Numbered from the stretch's first letter, positions 51,033 through 60,015 are shown. The stretch: DNA of 64,000 nucleotides from an uncultured Acetatifactor sp. (GCA_910585015.1 CAJUCT010000004.1:58323-122322), one strand, 5' to 3'. Translations and numbers: made by a program. The notes: generated by a model not told the origin, from the letters alone.

Positions 51033-53630
51033 ATGAAAAGAGAACAAAAAAGGGGCAGAGCGGACAAAGGATATCCCTTACTATTCTCCATCATACTGAT
51101 TTTCTGTATTCTGGGGTTCATGGTTTTTTCGGTCTCGCGAAAAATAATTAAGGAAATGTCTGTGTCGGCCATACAGAATTTGAGTGAAAGCCTCGATTTG
51201 ATTCAATGTACCATAGAGGCAATTTTGAGTAAGGAAGCGGAAACTCAGATCCTGATGGCTCATGAGATTGCCGGGAGGGAGGATCCGGAGGATTATATCC
51301 GTACCTTCCAGAAGAATCACACAATGGTGAAGATAGCGCTGATCCGTGCCGGGGAGACGGAGGGTATTTCCAGCACAGGGGAAATTTTTACCGAGTCAGG
51401 GCTGGATTTTTCCTCCGGCGGCATGGTGGAAGGGCTGGAGGTCTCCGATTCCTATATGAACTATATGGGCACATGGGCATATACACTCAGGTGTCCTGTG
51501 GTGAAGGACGACAGAGAGATAGGTATGCTTTATGTGGAGTATACCTATGACTCCCTGGACAGGTACCTTCCCACCAGGTTTTATGACAACCGCGCCATGC
51601 TCTACATTATGGACCCCAGGACAGAAAGATTCGTGCTGAAGCCGAAAGGAATGGGGGAGCGGAGCGCGGGACACGTTAATCTGGAGGACTATTACAGGGC
51701 CAACAATATCCAGGAGGAGGATATCCTGGCGGAGGTGCAGGAGAGTATTCGAAATGGGAAAAACCTTATGTTTTACCATGACATACGTAGGAAAAGTGCC
51801 CTGAACTATATGTGGAAAGTGAATGACGGCACGATTTACCTGGTGGGCTATGTGCCCATTGAGGCTATCCAACAGGAAGGGAAAACCGTCAATCAGAACA
51901 TTTACATTGTGGTGCTGGTGATGTTGATTGCCTTTTTTCTGTGCTGCGTCTTGTACTATCTCAATCAGAGACAACAGAATAAGGTAAGAAGGGAGCGGGA
52001 GGCGGAGAGGGAACTGCACAACAAACAACTGACAGAGGCATTGCAGGCCGCGCAGTTGGCAAGTAATTCCAAGACCATGTTCCTCTCCAATATGTCCCAT
52101 GATATTCGTACCCCCATGAACGCGGTACTGGGGTTCACTACGCTGTTGGCCAGGGATGCGGACAATGCGGATAAGGTGCGGGAATATACAGGGAAGATTA
52201 TGGCCTCCGGACAGCATTTGCTGAGTCTGATCAACGATATTCTGGATGTCTCCAAGATTGAAAGCGGCAAAGTCGTACTCAATCTGGAGGAGTTTACTTT
52301 GAATGACATGGTATCCTCCGTAGACGCCATCATTCGGCCCATGGCCAGTGCCAGAGCGCAGCAGTTCCATGTGGAGGTCAGAGATATCAAACATGAGTAC
52401 CTGATAGGAGATGAGACCAGGGTCAATCAGATTCTGATCAATCTTCTCTCCAACGCTGTCAAGTATACGCCGGAGGGGGGAAACATTTGGCTCCGCATCA
52501 TCGGGTTAAAGCAGCGTTCCAACCAGTTTGAGCATATTCGGATAGAAGTGGAGGACGATGGCTATGGGATGACGCAGGAGTATCTTAAAACGATATTTGA
52601 CGCGTTTACCAGGGCGGAGAACAGCACTACCAACAAGGTTCAGGGAACGGGACTGGGCATGGCCATCACGAAAAATATTGTGGAACTTATGGGAGGAACC
52701 ATTGAGGTTTCCAGTGAGGTGGACAAGGGAAGCCTCTTTCGGGTGGATCTGGAGTTCCGTATCCCCGAGGGGCAGTCGGATAAGCTGTTCTGGGAGAAAC
52801 GGGGTGTATCCCGTATTCTGGCTATGGACGGGGAAGCGCAGGTCTGCAATAATATTCGGATATTGATGGAAGATATGGGCATTTCGGTGGATACCGCAGC
52901 CAGTGCGGAGGAAGTCTTGAGCAGATTGCAGGAAGACGGCGCAGGGGAAGGCTGCCATATGGCCCTGTTGGATTGGGATATGCTTGGCAGGGATGGTTTT
53001 ATGCTGGCGGAGAAGATCAGGCGGCTCCTGCCGGAGAAGGCGCCGCTCATATTTATGACATCTCATGGCGCAGAGAGTCCGCAGCTTATGGAGGAAGTGC
53101 TCAGACTGGAACACACGGGTGTTTTGGGTAAGCCGTTTTTCATATCCGCCCTGAAAGAACAGGTTATGAAGATACAGGCGCGGGCATTGGGGGAAAGCGG
53201 TCTGCCGGAAACAGAAGACAATGTCAGTCTGGAAGGGCTGCGGTTTCTGGCTGCGGAGGACAATGAGATCAATGCGGAAATTCTCACAGAGATATTGAGT
53301 ATTGAAGGCGCAAGCTGTGTGATTGCCGAAAATGGCAAGCAGGTGCTGGAGCGCTTCAAGGAGTCTGAGGAGGGCGAGTTTGACGCTATTTTGATGGATG
53401 TGCAGATGCCGGTGATGAACGGCTATGACGCAACCAGAGCCATCAGGACGCTTGCGCGTGGGGATGCCGGACGGATTCCCATCATCGCCATGACGGCCAA
53501 CGCTTTCGCAGAGGACGAGAAGGAGGCATTGAGCGCCGGCATGAATGTGCATCTGGCAAAACCCATCGATGTGGGGATGCTCAAGCAGGTAATCCGCGAG
53601 TATGTTCTTATAAAAAATCATGCAGAGTAA
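51033..53630 (+). CDS. Hybrid sensor histidine kinase with two receiver domains
   Basis: An 865-residue membrane kinase. Helix 1 at about 14-38 and helix 2 at about 290-315 enclose an outer Cache-like sensor domain. HisKA has FLSNMSHDIRTPMNAVLGF with the phosphorylated His; the ATPase has ILINLLSNAVKYTPEGG, VEDDGYGM and GTGLGMAITKNIVELMGG. A first receiver (about 590-700: ALLDWDMLGRDGF) is divergent; the second (about 730-855: RFLAAEDNEINAEIL, ILMDVQMPVMNGYDATRAIR, IAMTANAF, HLAKPID) is canonical. No cognate regulator is adjacent; the solute-binding protein downstream may supply a signal. Confidence 0.92.
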   Translation: MKREQKRGRADKGYPLLFSIILIFCILGFMVFSVSRKIIKEMSVSAIQNLSESLDLIQCTIEAILSKEAETQILMAHEIAGREDPEDYIRTFQKNHTMVKIALIRAGETEGISSTGEIFTESGLDFSSGGMVEGLEVSDSYMNYMGTWAYTLRCPVVKDDREIGMLYVEYTYDSLDRYLPTRFYDNRAMLYIMDPRTERFVLKPKGMGERSAGHVNLEDYYRANNIQEEDILAEVQESIRNGKNLMFYHDIRRKSALNYMWKVNDGTIYLVGYVPIEAIQQEGKTVNQNIYIVVLVMLIAFFLCCVLYYLNQRQQNKVRREREAERELHNKQLTEALQAAQLASNSKTMFLSNMSHDIRTPMNAVLGFTTLLARDADNADKVREYTGKIMASGQHLLSLINDILDVSKIESGKVVLNLEEFTLNDMVSSVDAIIRPMASARAQQFHVEVRDIKHEYLIGDETRVNQILINLLSNAVKYTPEGGNIWLRIIGLKQRSNQFEHIRIEVEDDGYGMTQEYLKTIFDAFTRAENSTTNKVQGTGLGMAITKNIVELMGGTIEVSSEVDKGSLFRVDLEFRIPEGQSDKLFWEKRGVSRILAMDGEAQVCNNIRILMEDMGISVDTAASAEEVLSRLQEDGAGEGCHMALLDWDMLGRDGFMLAEKIRRLLPEKAPLIFMTSHGAESPQLMEEVLRLEHTGVLGKPFFISALKEQVMKIQARALGESGLPETEDNVSLEGLRFLAAEDNEINAEILTEILSIEGASCVIAENGKQVLERFKESEEGEFDAILMDVQMPVMNGYDATRAIRTLARGDAGRIPIIAMTANAFAEDEKEALSAGMNVHLAKPIDVGMLKQVIREYVLIKNHAE

Positions 53631-53631
53631 A

Positions 53632-53731
53632 ACAGTACTTCCCGGAAAGTGTGTTGATGAATATGCGAGGGCCTCAAGCGTCCGTATATTCATCAACGGA
53701 TGGTGTGCTTGCAGGGGACATGGGAACTCAA
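53632..53731 (+). repeat. Family A foldback repeat, copy A5, split by B3
   Basis: Inner arms TTGATGAATATGCG and CGTATATTCATCAA pair with one G-T wobble around GGGCCTCAAGCGTC. The tail CATGGGAACTCAA is cut by the family B element: its right copy continues at 53874 as TGGGAACTCAA and leads to the ribosome site of the lipoprotein gene. Confidence 0.8.
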
Positions 53732-53873
53732 TAGGCAATTGCAAAATGTTCTCTGCAAGTGACGTGACTGGTATATATATACAAAAACGGGCTCCGGCGC
53801 AGTGGCAAGTAGCCCTTATTTTGTATATATTGCCCATCCGCTGTTACCAGAAGGGGAGTTTTGCAAACGCCTA
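53732..53873 (+). mobile_element. Family B miniature inverted-repeat element, copy B3
   Basis: 142 bp, ends TAGGCAATTGCAAAA and TTTTGCAAACGCCTA. An 11-bp target duplication TGGGAACTCAA flanks it (53721-53731 and 53874-53884). It is inserted into the tail of A5, so the A element was there first. Confidence 0.9.
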
Positions 53874-53911
53874 TGGGAACTCAAATCAGAAAGGAAGATA
53901 TAGGATAAAAT

Positions 53912-55231
53912 ATGAAAATGCGCAAGGAATGGAATCTGAAATATTGGAGGCCGATCTGTCTGGCAGGGGCCTTGGCCCTGTTCATGACAGCCTGCGGGGA
54001 GAAAGGGGGGCAGGAACTGAATTTGGCGGCGTCCAAGGAGGACAACGTCCGCATCGTAAATCTGTTCAGCCCCATGGAAAAAACAGATCCCGATGCGGAG
54101 AACGTTGCCAGGAGCGCGGCGGACAAGACCATTGGGATGGCGGAGGACAGGCTGGGTGTAACCGTTGGTTATATCACCTATACGGCAGAGGACTATCAGG
54201 ATAAGACATATGACGACGTGGCGCTGGACAGGGCGCGCAACGACATGGACGATCTGTATCTGCTGAATCCGGATGTCATTCAGGCCCTGGGGGACGAAGG
54301 AAAGCTTATGGACCTGTCGGGCCTTGCGTGCGTGGAGAATCTGAGGGATGTGGTGAAGAAAGCCAACACGGTGGACGGGAAACTGGTGGCAATTCCCCAG
54401 GAGGTGGTGGCCTACGGCCTGTTTGTAAATAAGGATATGTTTGACAGTTATTCTCTGGAACTGCCCGAGACACCTGAGGAATTTCTGGAATGCTGCAGGG
54501 TGTTTAAGGAAAGCGGGATTGAGACCCCTGTGGGGGCTAATCGTTGGTGGCTGGAGACTTTTGTTCTGGCGCAGGCATATGCGGATCTGTACAACGGAGG
54601 GAATACGGAGGCGGAAATCGCGTCGCTGAACAGCGGGGAAAGCAAATATAGTGATTATTTGCGCCCGGGCTTTGAATTTTTACAAGAGATGATAGATCAG
54701 GGTTATATTGACGCCGAAAAGGCCCTTGTGAGCGAAGCCATCGAGGGGGAGCGGGAGGACTTTCTCGCCGGGAAAACCCCCATTGTCATAGCCTACTGGG
54801 GAGCGGCCAACACAGAGACCGCATACGGCAAAACGGATTTCAACATGCAGGTGATCGGTTTTCCCAGCAGCCGCGGGCAGATACCGGTCATGCCTATGAC
54901 AGGATACGGAGTGGGTGTGAACGCGGAACACGCCGAGGACGCGATGAAGGTTCTGGAGGTGATTCTCTCCGACGAGGCGCTCCGGGTATATGCGGAGACC
55001 AACAGAGTGATCTCCCCGTCCAAAAATGTGGAGGTGGAATGTGTTCCCGCCCTGAAGCCGCTGAATGACAGAATACAGGAGAACGTATATGTCCTTGGGG
55101 CAAATGCGGGGATGAAGATGGAGCAATGGGGAAATATCTGTCTGGTGGTGCGGCAGCTTTTAAACGGAGCCACAGTGGATGAGTGTATGGCGGAATTTGA
55201 CAGGCTTCAGGAGGAATCTCTGGCGAAGTAA
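53912..55231 (+). CDS. Extracellular solute-binding lipoprotein (ABC sugar type)
   Basis: A 439-residue lipoprotein: signal peptide with lipobox LALFMTACGEKG (Cys near residue 28), then a family 1 solute-binding fold (DDLYLLNPDVIQALGDEGKLMDL, AIPQEVVAYGLFVNKDMFD, FLAGKTPIVIAYWG, FPSSRGQIPVMPMTGYGVGV). GGCAGGGG is not used; AGAAAGGAAG precedes the ATG. No permease or ATPase gene is adjacent, so it may work with the upstream histidine kinase as a sensor or with a transporter encoded elsewhere. Confidence 0.88.
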   Translation: MKMRKEWNLKYWRPICLAGALALFMTACGEKGGQELNLAASKEDNVRIVNLFSPMEKTDPDAENVARSAADKTIGMAEDRLGVTVGYITYTAEDYQDKTYDDVALDRARNDMDDLYLLNPDVIQALGDEGKLMDLSGLACVENLRDVVKKANTVDGKLVAIPQEVVAYGLFVNKDMFDSYSLELPETPEEFLECCRVFKESGIETPVGANRWWLETFVLAQAYADLYNGGNTEAEIASLNSGESKYSDYLRPGFEFLQEMIDQGYIDAEKALVSEAIEGEREDFLAGKTPIVIAYWGAANTETAYGKTDFNMQVIGFPSSRGQIPVMPMTGYGVGVNAEHAEDAMKVLEVILSDEALRVYAETNRVISPSKNVEVECVPALKPLNDRIQENVYVLGANAGMKMEQWGNICLVVRQLLNGATVDECMAEFDRLQEESLAK

Positions 55232-55240
55232 GGAATTTGA

Positions 55241-55269
55241 TTGAAAGTTGAAGTAGGGTATGCTATGAT
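55241..55269 (+). promoter_or_regulatory. Sigma-A promoter of glnS
   Basis: TTGAAA (55241-55246), 17 bases, TATGAT (55264-55269), 36 bases before the start codon. No T-box is seen here. Confidence 0.6.
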
Positions 55270-55304
55270 AGAAACAATAGTTCACAGGAAAGGAAATGCT
55301 GATT

Positions 55305-57014
55305 ATGAGTGAATTGGATAATATAACAGCCGGGGAAGATACAGGAGAACGGGTTTCCCGGAATTTTATTGAACAGATCATAGACAAGGATCTGGCGGAG
55401 GGCGTGTGTGACACCGTGCACACCCGCTTCCCACCGGAACCCAACGGATATCTGCATATTGGCCATGCCAAGGCGATCTTGACCAACTACCTTCTGGCGC
55501 AGCAGTATGGCGGAAAATTCAATATGCGCTTTGACGATACCAATCCCACCAAGGAGGACGTCGAGTTTGTGGAGTCCATCAAGGCGGATGTGCAGTGGCT
55601 GGGTGCGGATTGGGAGGACAGGCTGTTCTATGCCTCCGATTACTTCGGACAGATGTATGAGGCGGCGGTGAAGCTGATCAAAAAAGGCAGGGCGTATGTA
55701 TCGGATCTGACGGCGGAGCAGATCAAGGAGTACAGGGGCAGTTTTACCGAGCCGGGCAAGGAAGATCCAAACAGCGGCCGCTCCGTGGAGGAGAACCTGA
55801 AGCTCTTTGAGGAGATGAAGGAGGGGAAATATGCGGACGGGGAAAAGGTGCTTCGCGCCCGCATCGACATGACTTCCCCCAACATCAATATGCGTGATCC
55901 GGTAATCTACCGGGTGGCCCATATGAGTCATCACAACACAGGAGATGCCTGGTGCATCTATCCCATGTATGACTTTGCCCATCCCATAGAGGATGCCATC
56001 GAGGGAATCACCCACTCTATCTGTACCCTGGAGTTCGAGGACCACAGACCCCTGTATGACTGGGTGGTGAGAGAACTGGAATACCCCCATCCTCCCAAGC
56101 AGATCGAGCAGGCGAAGATGTATCTGAAAAATGTGGTGACAGGCAAGCGCTACATCAAGAAGCTGGTGCTGGACGGTAAAGTGGACGGCTGGGACGATCC
56201 CAGGCTGGTGTCCATAGCGGCGCTGCGCCGCAGGGGCTTTACGCCTCAGTCTATCCGCAGATTTGTGGAAATGTGCGGTGTGTCCAAGGCTCATTCCGTT
56301 GCGGACTATGCGGCGCTGGAGTATTGTATCAGGGAGGATCTGAAGGTGCAGGCTCCCCGCTATATGGCGATTCTGGATCCCGTAAAGCTGGTCATTGACA
56401 ACTATCCGGAGGGGCAGACAGAACTCCTGCCTGCCGTGAATAATCCGGAGAACGAGGGGCTGGGCGGCCGGGAGGTTCCTTTCGGCCGGGAGTTGTATAT
56501 TGAAAGGGAAGACTTCATGGAGGAGCCGCCCAAGAAGTACTTCCGAATGTTCCCAGGCAACGAGGTGCGCCTGATGAATGCCTACTTTGTGACCTGCACG
56601 GGCTGCGAGAAGGACGAAGAAGGCAATGTCATCGTGGTACACTGCACTTATGACCCGGCGTCCAAGGGGGGCAACAGTCCCGACGGACGGAAGGTAAAGG
56701 GCACTATTCACTGGGTGGCAGTACACACAGCCATTCCCGCCGAGATTCGTCTGTATGAGAATCTGATCGACGAGGAAAAGGCGGATGAGCATGGATCCAT
56801 CTATGACGAGAGTGGGGAACTGTACCTGAATCCCAACTCCCTGGTGGTAAAACAAGGGTATCTGGAGCCTGTATTCGCAGGGGCACAGGCATATGAGAGG
56901 TTCCAGTTTGTACGGCAGGGCTTTTTCTGCGTGGATGCCAAGGATTCCACGCCGGAGCATCCGGTATTTAATCGGATTGTATCGCTGAAAAGTTCCTTTG
57001 TACTGCCTAAATAA
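55305..57014 (+). CDS. glnS: Glutaminyl-tRNA synthetase
   Basis: A 569-residue class I synthetase of the GlnRS type. HIGH motif in RFPPEPNGYLHIGHAKAI, FNMRFDDTNPTKEDVEFVESI, ISDQ-equivalent HPIEDAIEGITHSICTLEFEDHRPLYDW, and GWDDPRLVSIAALRRRGFTP; the KMSKS region reads VVTGKRYIKKLV instead of VMSKRKL. The anticodon-binding beta barrels follow (VNNPENEGLGGREVPFGREL). ATG 55305 is better spaced from AGGAAAGGA than the ATG at 55296. Presence of GlnRS beside gatCAB implies direct Gln-tRNA charging. Confidence 0.95.
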   Translation: MSELDNITAGEDTGERVSRNFIEQIIDKDLAEGVCDTVHTRFPPEPNGYLHIGHAKAILTNYLLAQQYGGKFNMRFDDTNPTKEDVEFVESIKADVQWLGADWEDRLFYASDYFGQMYEAAVKLIKKGRAYVSDLTAEQIKEYRGSFTEPGKEDPNSGRSVEENLKLFEEMKEGKYADGEKVLRARIDMTSPNINMRDPVIYRVAHMSHHNTGDAWCIYPMYDFAHPIEDAIEGITHSICTLEFEDHRPLYDWVVRELEYPHPPKQIEQAKMYLKNVVTGKRYIKKLVLDGKVDGWDDPRLVSIAALRRRGFTPQSIRRFVEMCGVSKAHSVADYAALEYCIREDLKVQAPRYMAILDPVKLVIDNYPEGQTELLPAVNNPENEGLGGREVPFGRELYIEREDFMEEPPKKYFRMFPGNEVRLMNAYFVTCTGCEKDEEGNVIVVHCTYDPASKGGNSPDGRKVKGTIHWVAVHTAIPAEIRLYENLIDEEKADEHGSIYDESGELYLNPNSLVVKQGYLEPVFAGAQAYERFQFVRQGFFCVDAKDSTPEHPVFNRIVSLKSSFVLPK

Positions 57015-57047
57015 TAGGTATTATCACCGGGATGAAAACTAAAAACA

Positions 57048-57155
57048 GCATATTTCCGGAAAGCGCGCTGAACAATATACGGGCGTCGAAGCGACCGGAT
57101 ATTGTTCACCGGTAATGAGGGCTTGCAGGAAATATGCGGAACTATAAATAAGAGA
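57048..57155 (+). repeat. Family A foldback repeat, copy A6
   Basis: Outer arms GCATATTTCC (57048-57057) and GGAAATATGC (57128-57137) are perfect; inner arms TGAACAATATACG and CGGATATTGTTCA pair with one mismatch around GGCGTCGAAGCGAC. Tail GCGGAACTATAAAT, then AGAGAGG of the next gene. Confidence 0.88.
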
Positions 57156-57167
57156 GGAAAGAAAATC

Positions 57168-58007
57168 ATGGGTATATTTTCAGGACTGAAAAATATGGGA
57201 CTTGGCGACATGGAGGGAAGCGATCTGTTTGCCGAGGAGGAAAAGGTAGAACAGGCGGCGGCGGAGCCTGCTCAGCCGGAGGAGAAGGATTTTATATATG
57301 ATAAGACCTATACCTGTCCGGTGTGTGACAGCAGTTTTACCTCCCGCGTTATGAAGACCGGCAAGGCGAAGCTGGTGTCCATGGATCTGGACTTGCGGCC
57401 CAGGTATGTGGGGATCGATGCCACCAAGTATGATGTGGAACTTTGTCCGCACTGCAAATTTGCGGCTCTGACCCGTTATTTTACAGCCATGACGCCCGCT
57501 CAGGCCAATCTGATTAAGGAGCAGATCAGCAACAAGGTGAAGCTGCAGCCCCACACAGAGGATTACTATACTTATGAGGAGGCCATGGAGCGTTATAAGT
57601 TAGCGTTGGTCTGCGCTATGGTGAAGAAGGCGAAAAACAGCGAGAAAGCTTATATCTGTTTAAAATCGGCATGGCTGCTGCGGGGCTACCGTGAGGACCT
57701 GGAGAGCAAACGCCAGCTGCTGCCCCAGCAGAGGGAGGAACTGACCCAGCAGGAGATGGAATATCTGCAGAATGCCTTCAAAGGCTTTGTGGAAGCGCAG
57801 AAGAGTGAGAGATATCCCATGTGCGGCATGGATGAATACACCATGGACTATCTGACTGCGGCGCTGGCTTACGAGGTGGGAGAACTGGATACGGCATCCC
57901 AGTATGTATCAAGACTGCTGGCTTCCGCAGCCAACAATCGGGTCAAGGATAAGGCCAGGGATTTAAAGGAACAGATCGTGGCCAAGAAGAAGGAATCGGG
58001 AAACTAA
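57168..58007 (+). CDS. DUF2225 family protein
   Basis: A 279-residue soluble protein. After a short acidic start, residues about 45-110 hold two cysteine pairs (YTCPVCDSSF and ELCPHCKFAAL) typical of DUF2225, a probable zinc site. The rest is TPR-like helix (YKLALVCAMVKKAKNSEKAYICLKSAWLL-type, LTAALAYEVGELDTASQYVSRL). AGAGAGGAAAG precedes ATG 57168. The next gene starts 3 bases after its stop. Function unknown. Confidence 0.88.
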   Translation: MGIFSGLKNMGLGDMEGSDLFAEEEKVEQAAAEPAQPEEKDFIYDKTYTCPVCDSSFTSRVMKTGKAKLVSMDLDLRPRYVGIDATKYDVELCPHCKFAALTRYFTAMTPAQANLIKEQISNKVKLQPHTEDYYTYEEAMERYKLALVCAMVKKAKNSEKAYICLKSAWLLRGYREDLESKRQLLPQQREELTQQEMEYLQNAFKGFVEAQKSERYPMCGMDEYTMDYLTAALAYEVGELDTASQYVSRLLASAANNRVKDKARDLKEQIVAKKKESGN

Positions 58008-58010
58008 GGT

Positions 58011-59417
58011 ATGTACGATTTGACCGTGGAACTTCGTCCGGGCCGTGAGAAGTGCCTGTATGAACAGATTTATGAGTATATCAGACAGGAGATCAGAGAG
58101 GGGAAGCTGCGCCCTGGGGAGCGGCTTCCCTCTACCCGTTCTCTGGCGGAATATCTTCAGATTTCCCGCAGTACGGCTTCGCTGGCCTATGACCAGCTGC
58201 TGGCGGAGGGGTATATCGCCTCCCAGCCTTACCGGGGATATTATGTATGCCGGATGGAGGAGTTGTACCGGCTGGATACCGGAGAGGAGAGTGTGGCCGG
58301 GGAGGTGGAGCCCGGGGGAGCAAGGGTCCCCTGCGTGGTGGATTTTTCCCCCACCGCCACGGACATGTCCCGGTTTCCCTTCAGCGTCTGGCGTAAAATA
58401 AACAAAAACATCTTAAGTCAGGGCGGCGGCAGTTTATTCGTCCAGGGGGATGCCCAAGGAGAGTACAGTCTGCGGGAGACCATATCCAGATATCTGCACT
58501 CCTCCCGGGGCGTGAACTGTACACCCCAGCAGATCATTGTGGGCGCGGGGAACGACTATCTACTGCTTTTGCTGGAAAAAATTCTGGGGCGGCATGTGCG
58601 GATCGCCATGGAGAACCCCACCTATAAAAGAGCTTATCAGATTTTTGGTTCCTTTGCCTATGAGATCACCACGGTGGATATGGACGAGTCGGGAATGACC
58701 GTGTCCGGCCTGCGCCAAAGCGATGCCACAGCGGCCTATGTGATGCCCTCTCACCAATATCCCACCGGAGTGCTTATGCCCATTGGACGGCGGCTGGAAC
58801 TGTTGAAATGGGCGAATGAAGCGCCGGGACGTTATCTGATTGAGGATGATTACGACAGTGAGTTCCGCTATAAGGGCAAGCCCATTCCCTCCCTTCAGGC
58901 ATCGGACACCCAGGGGCGGGTGATATACATAGGAACCTTCAGCAAATCCATTGCCCCGGCCATCCGTGTCAGCTATATGGTGCTGCCTCAGGACCTGCTG
59001 GAGCGCTATCGGCAGCAGTGCTATTTTTATTCTGCTACTGTGTCCAGAATTGATCAGAAGGTGCTGGAGGAGTTTATCGGGGAGGGATATTTTGAGCGGT
59101 ATCTGAACAAGATGCGCAAGTGCTATAAGGAGAAACATGATCTGCTGCTGGAAGGGCTGGCGGATTTTGAGGCTGATTTCCGGGTCACGGGGGAGAACGC
59201 AGGGCTGCATCTGCTGCTTACCGGCAGGAGAGGGCAGACGGAGGACGAACTGATCGCGACAGCCCTGGCGCAGGGAGTCCGGGTCTATGGTCTCTCGGAT
59301 AGTCTGGTGGGAAAAGCGGAGGAGCAGCCTGGTCGAACAGTGCTTTTGGGATATGGGGGACTGGGCCTTGAAGATATCAAAAACGGCCTGGCGCTTCTGC
59401 GCCAGGCTTGGCTGTAA
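58011..59417 (+). CDS. MocR-family (GntR-aminotransferase) transcriptional regulator
   Basis: A 468-residue protein. Residues 1-75 are a GntR winged helix (LYEQIYEYIRQEIREGKLRP, GERLPSTRSLAEYLQISRST, LAYDQLLAEGYI). Residues about 105-468 form a class I aminotransferase fold with the PLP lysine in YIGTFSKSIAPAIRVSYMV and IEDDYDSEFRYKGKP. This is the MocR/PdxR plan, in which PLP acts as effector; PdxR controls vitamin B6 synthesis, but no pdx genes are visible, so its target is open. It starts 3 bases after the DUF2225 gene. Confidence 0.9.
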   Translation: MYDLTVELRPGREKCLYEQIYEYIRQEIREGKLRPGERLPSTRSLAEYLQISRSTASLAYDQLLAEGYIASQPYRGYYVCRMEELYRLDTGEESVAGEVEPGGARVPCVVDFSPTATDMSRFPFSVWRKINKNILSQGGGSLFVQGDAQGEYSLRETISRYLHSSRGVNCTPQQIIVGAGNDYLLLLLEKILGRHVRIAMENPTYKRAYQIFGSFAYEITTVDMDESGMTVSGLRQSDATAAYVMPSHQYPTGVLMPIGRRLELLKWANEAPGRYLIEDDYDSEFRYKGKPIPSLQASDTQGRVIYIGTFSKSIAPAIRVSYMVLPQDLLERYRQQCYFYSATVSRIDQKVLEEFIGEGYFERYLNKMRKCYKEKHDLLLEGLADFEADFRVTGENAGLHLLLTGRRGQTEDELIATALAQGVRVYGLSDSLVGKAEEQPGRTVLLGYGGLGLEDIKNGLALLRQAWL

Positions 59418-59423
59418 ACACGG

Positions 59424-59870
59424 TTATTCTTCCTTGGAATCTTTCTGAGCGGGGGTTTCCTCCTCGATGGAATCCTCCTCTGCGGCCTCGTCCTCGTCAA
59501 AGAACTCTTCCACATCCTTCTCTACTTTCTCTTCCGCATCGGATATGGTCTGGGACAGGGTGGTGAAATTCTCTTCAGCGCCGGAAAACTTCTCGGAGAG
59601 GGTGTTCATGGCATCGCCAACCTTCTGGACCATGGTCTCGGCGACAGCGCCTGCCTTCTCCACGGCCTTCTCAGAGGCTTCTTTAGCCAGGGACACATAG
59701 TTGCGGCCAGGGGTATCATCCTCCAGATCATCGCTGAAGTTATCGTAATCGTCGTCCTCCTCAGCGGCGGCGGGAGTGTTATCTTTCTTGGCCAGGAAGT
59801 GATAGGCAACGGCGGCAGCAGTGCCGGCGGCAGCAGTAAAGAGTAAGAACTTACCAAATTTTTTAGCCAT
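59424..59870 (-). CDS. Acidic single-pass membrane protein
   Basis: A 148-residue protein with an N-terminal hydrophobic segment (FGKFLLFTAAAGTAAAVAYHFL), then a strongly acidic chain (EEDDDYDNFSDDLEDD, EKDVEEFFDEDEAAEED) with a helical middle (LAKEASEKAVEKAGAVAET). AAAGGAG stands before the ATG. It has the layout of YtxH-like stress proteins but no convincing motif. Convergent with the MocR gene, 6 bases apart. Confidence 0.72.
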   Translation of the reverse strand: MAKKFGKFLLFTAAAGTAAAVAYHFLAKKDNTPAAAEEDDDYDNFSDDLEDDTPGRNYVSLAKEASEKAVEKAGAVAETMVQKVGDAMNTLSEKFSGAEENFTTLSQTISDAEEKVEKDVEEFFDEDEAAEEDSIEEETPAQKDSKEE

Positions 59871-59986
59871 GGGGTTGCTCCTTTCAAAGTGAATCTTCTT
59901 TATATATTAAGTATTTTAATACTATTCTGTGAAAATGAAAAGAGAATATGTATAAAAACTTTATAAAAACTGGGGGAAGTAAAACA

Positions 59987-60015
59987 TTGCAAGCAGATTC
60001 CGGGTGTGCTAAAAT
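59987..60015 (+). promoter_or_regulatory. Sigma-A promoter of the TetR gene
   Basis: TTGCAA (59987-59992), 17 bases, TAAAAT (60010-60015), 54 bases before the start codon. Confidence 0.55.

Noticed and set aside
52506..53837. 443-codon minus-strand frame opposite the histidine kinase, starting in element B3
   Set aside because: Shadow of the kinase gene; its start is only the conserved mini-frame of the family B hairpin.
55263..56960. 565-codon open frame on the minus strand opposite glnS
   Set aside because: It mirrors the GlnRS codons, has no ribosome site and no recognisable motif; the plus-strand gene is certain.
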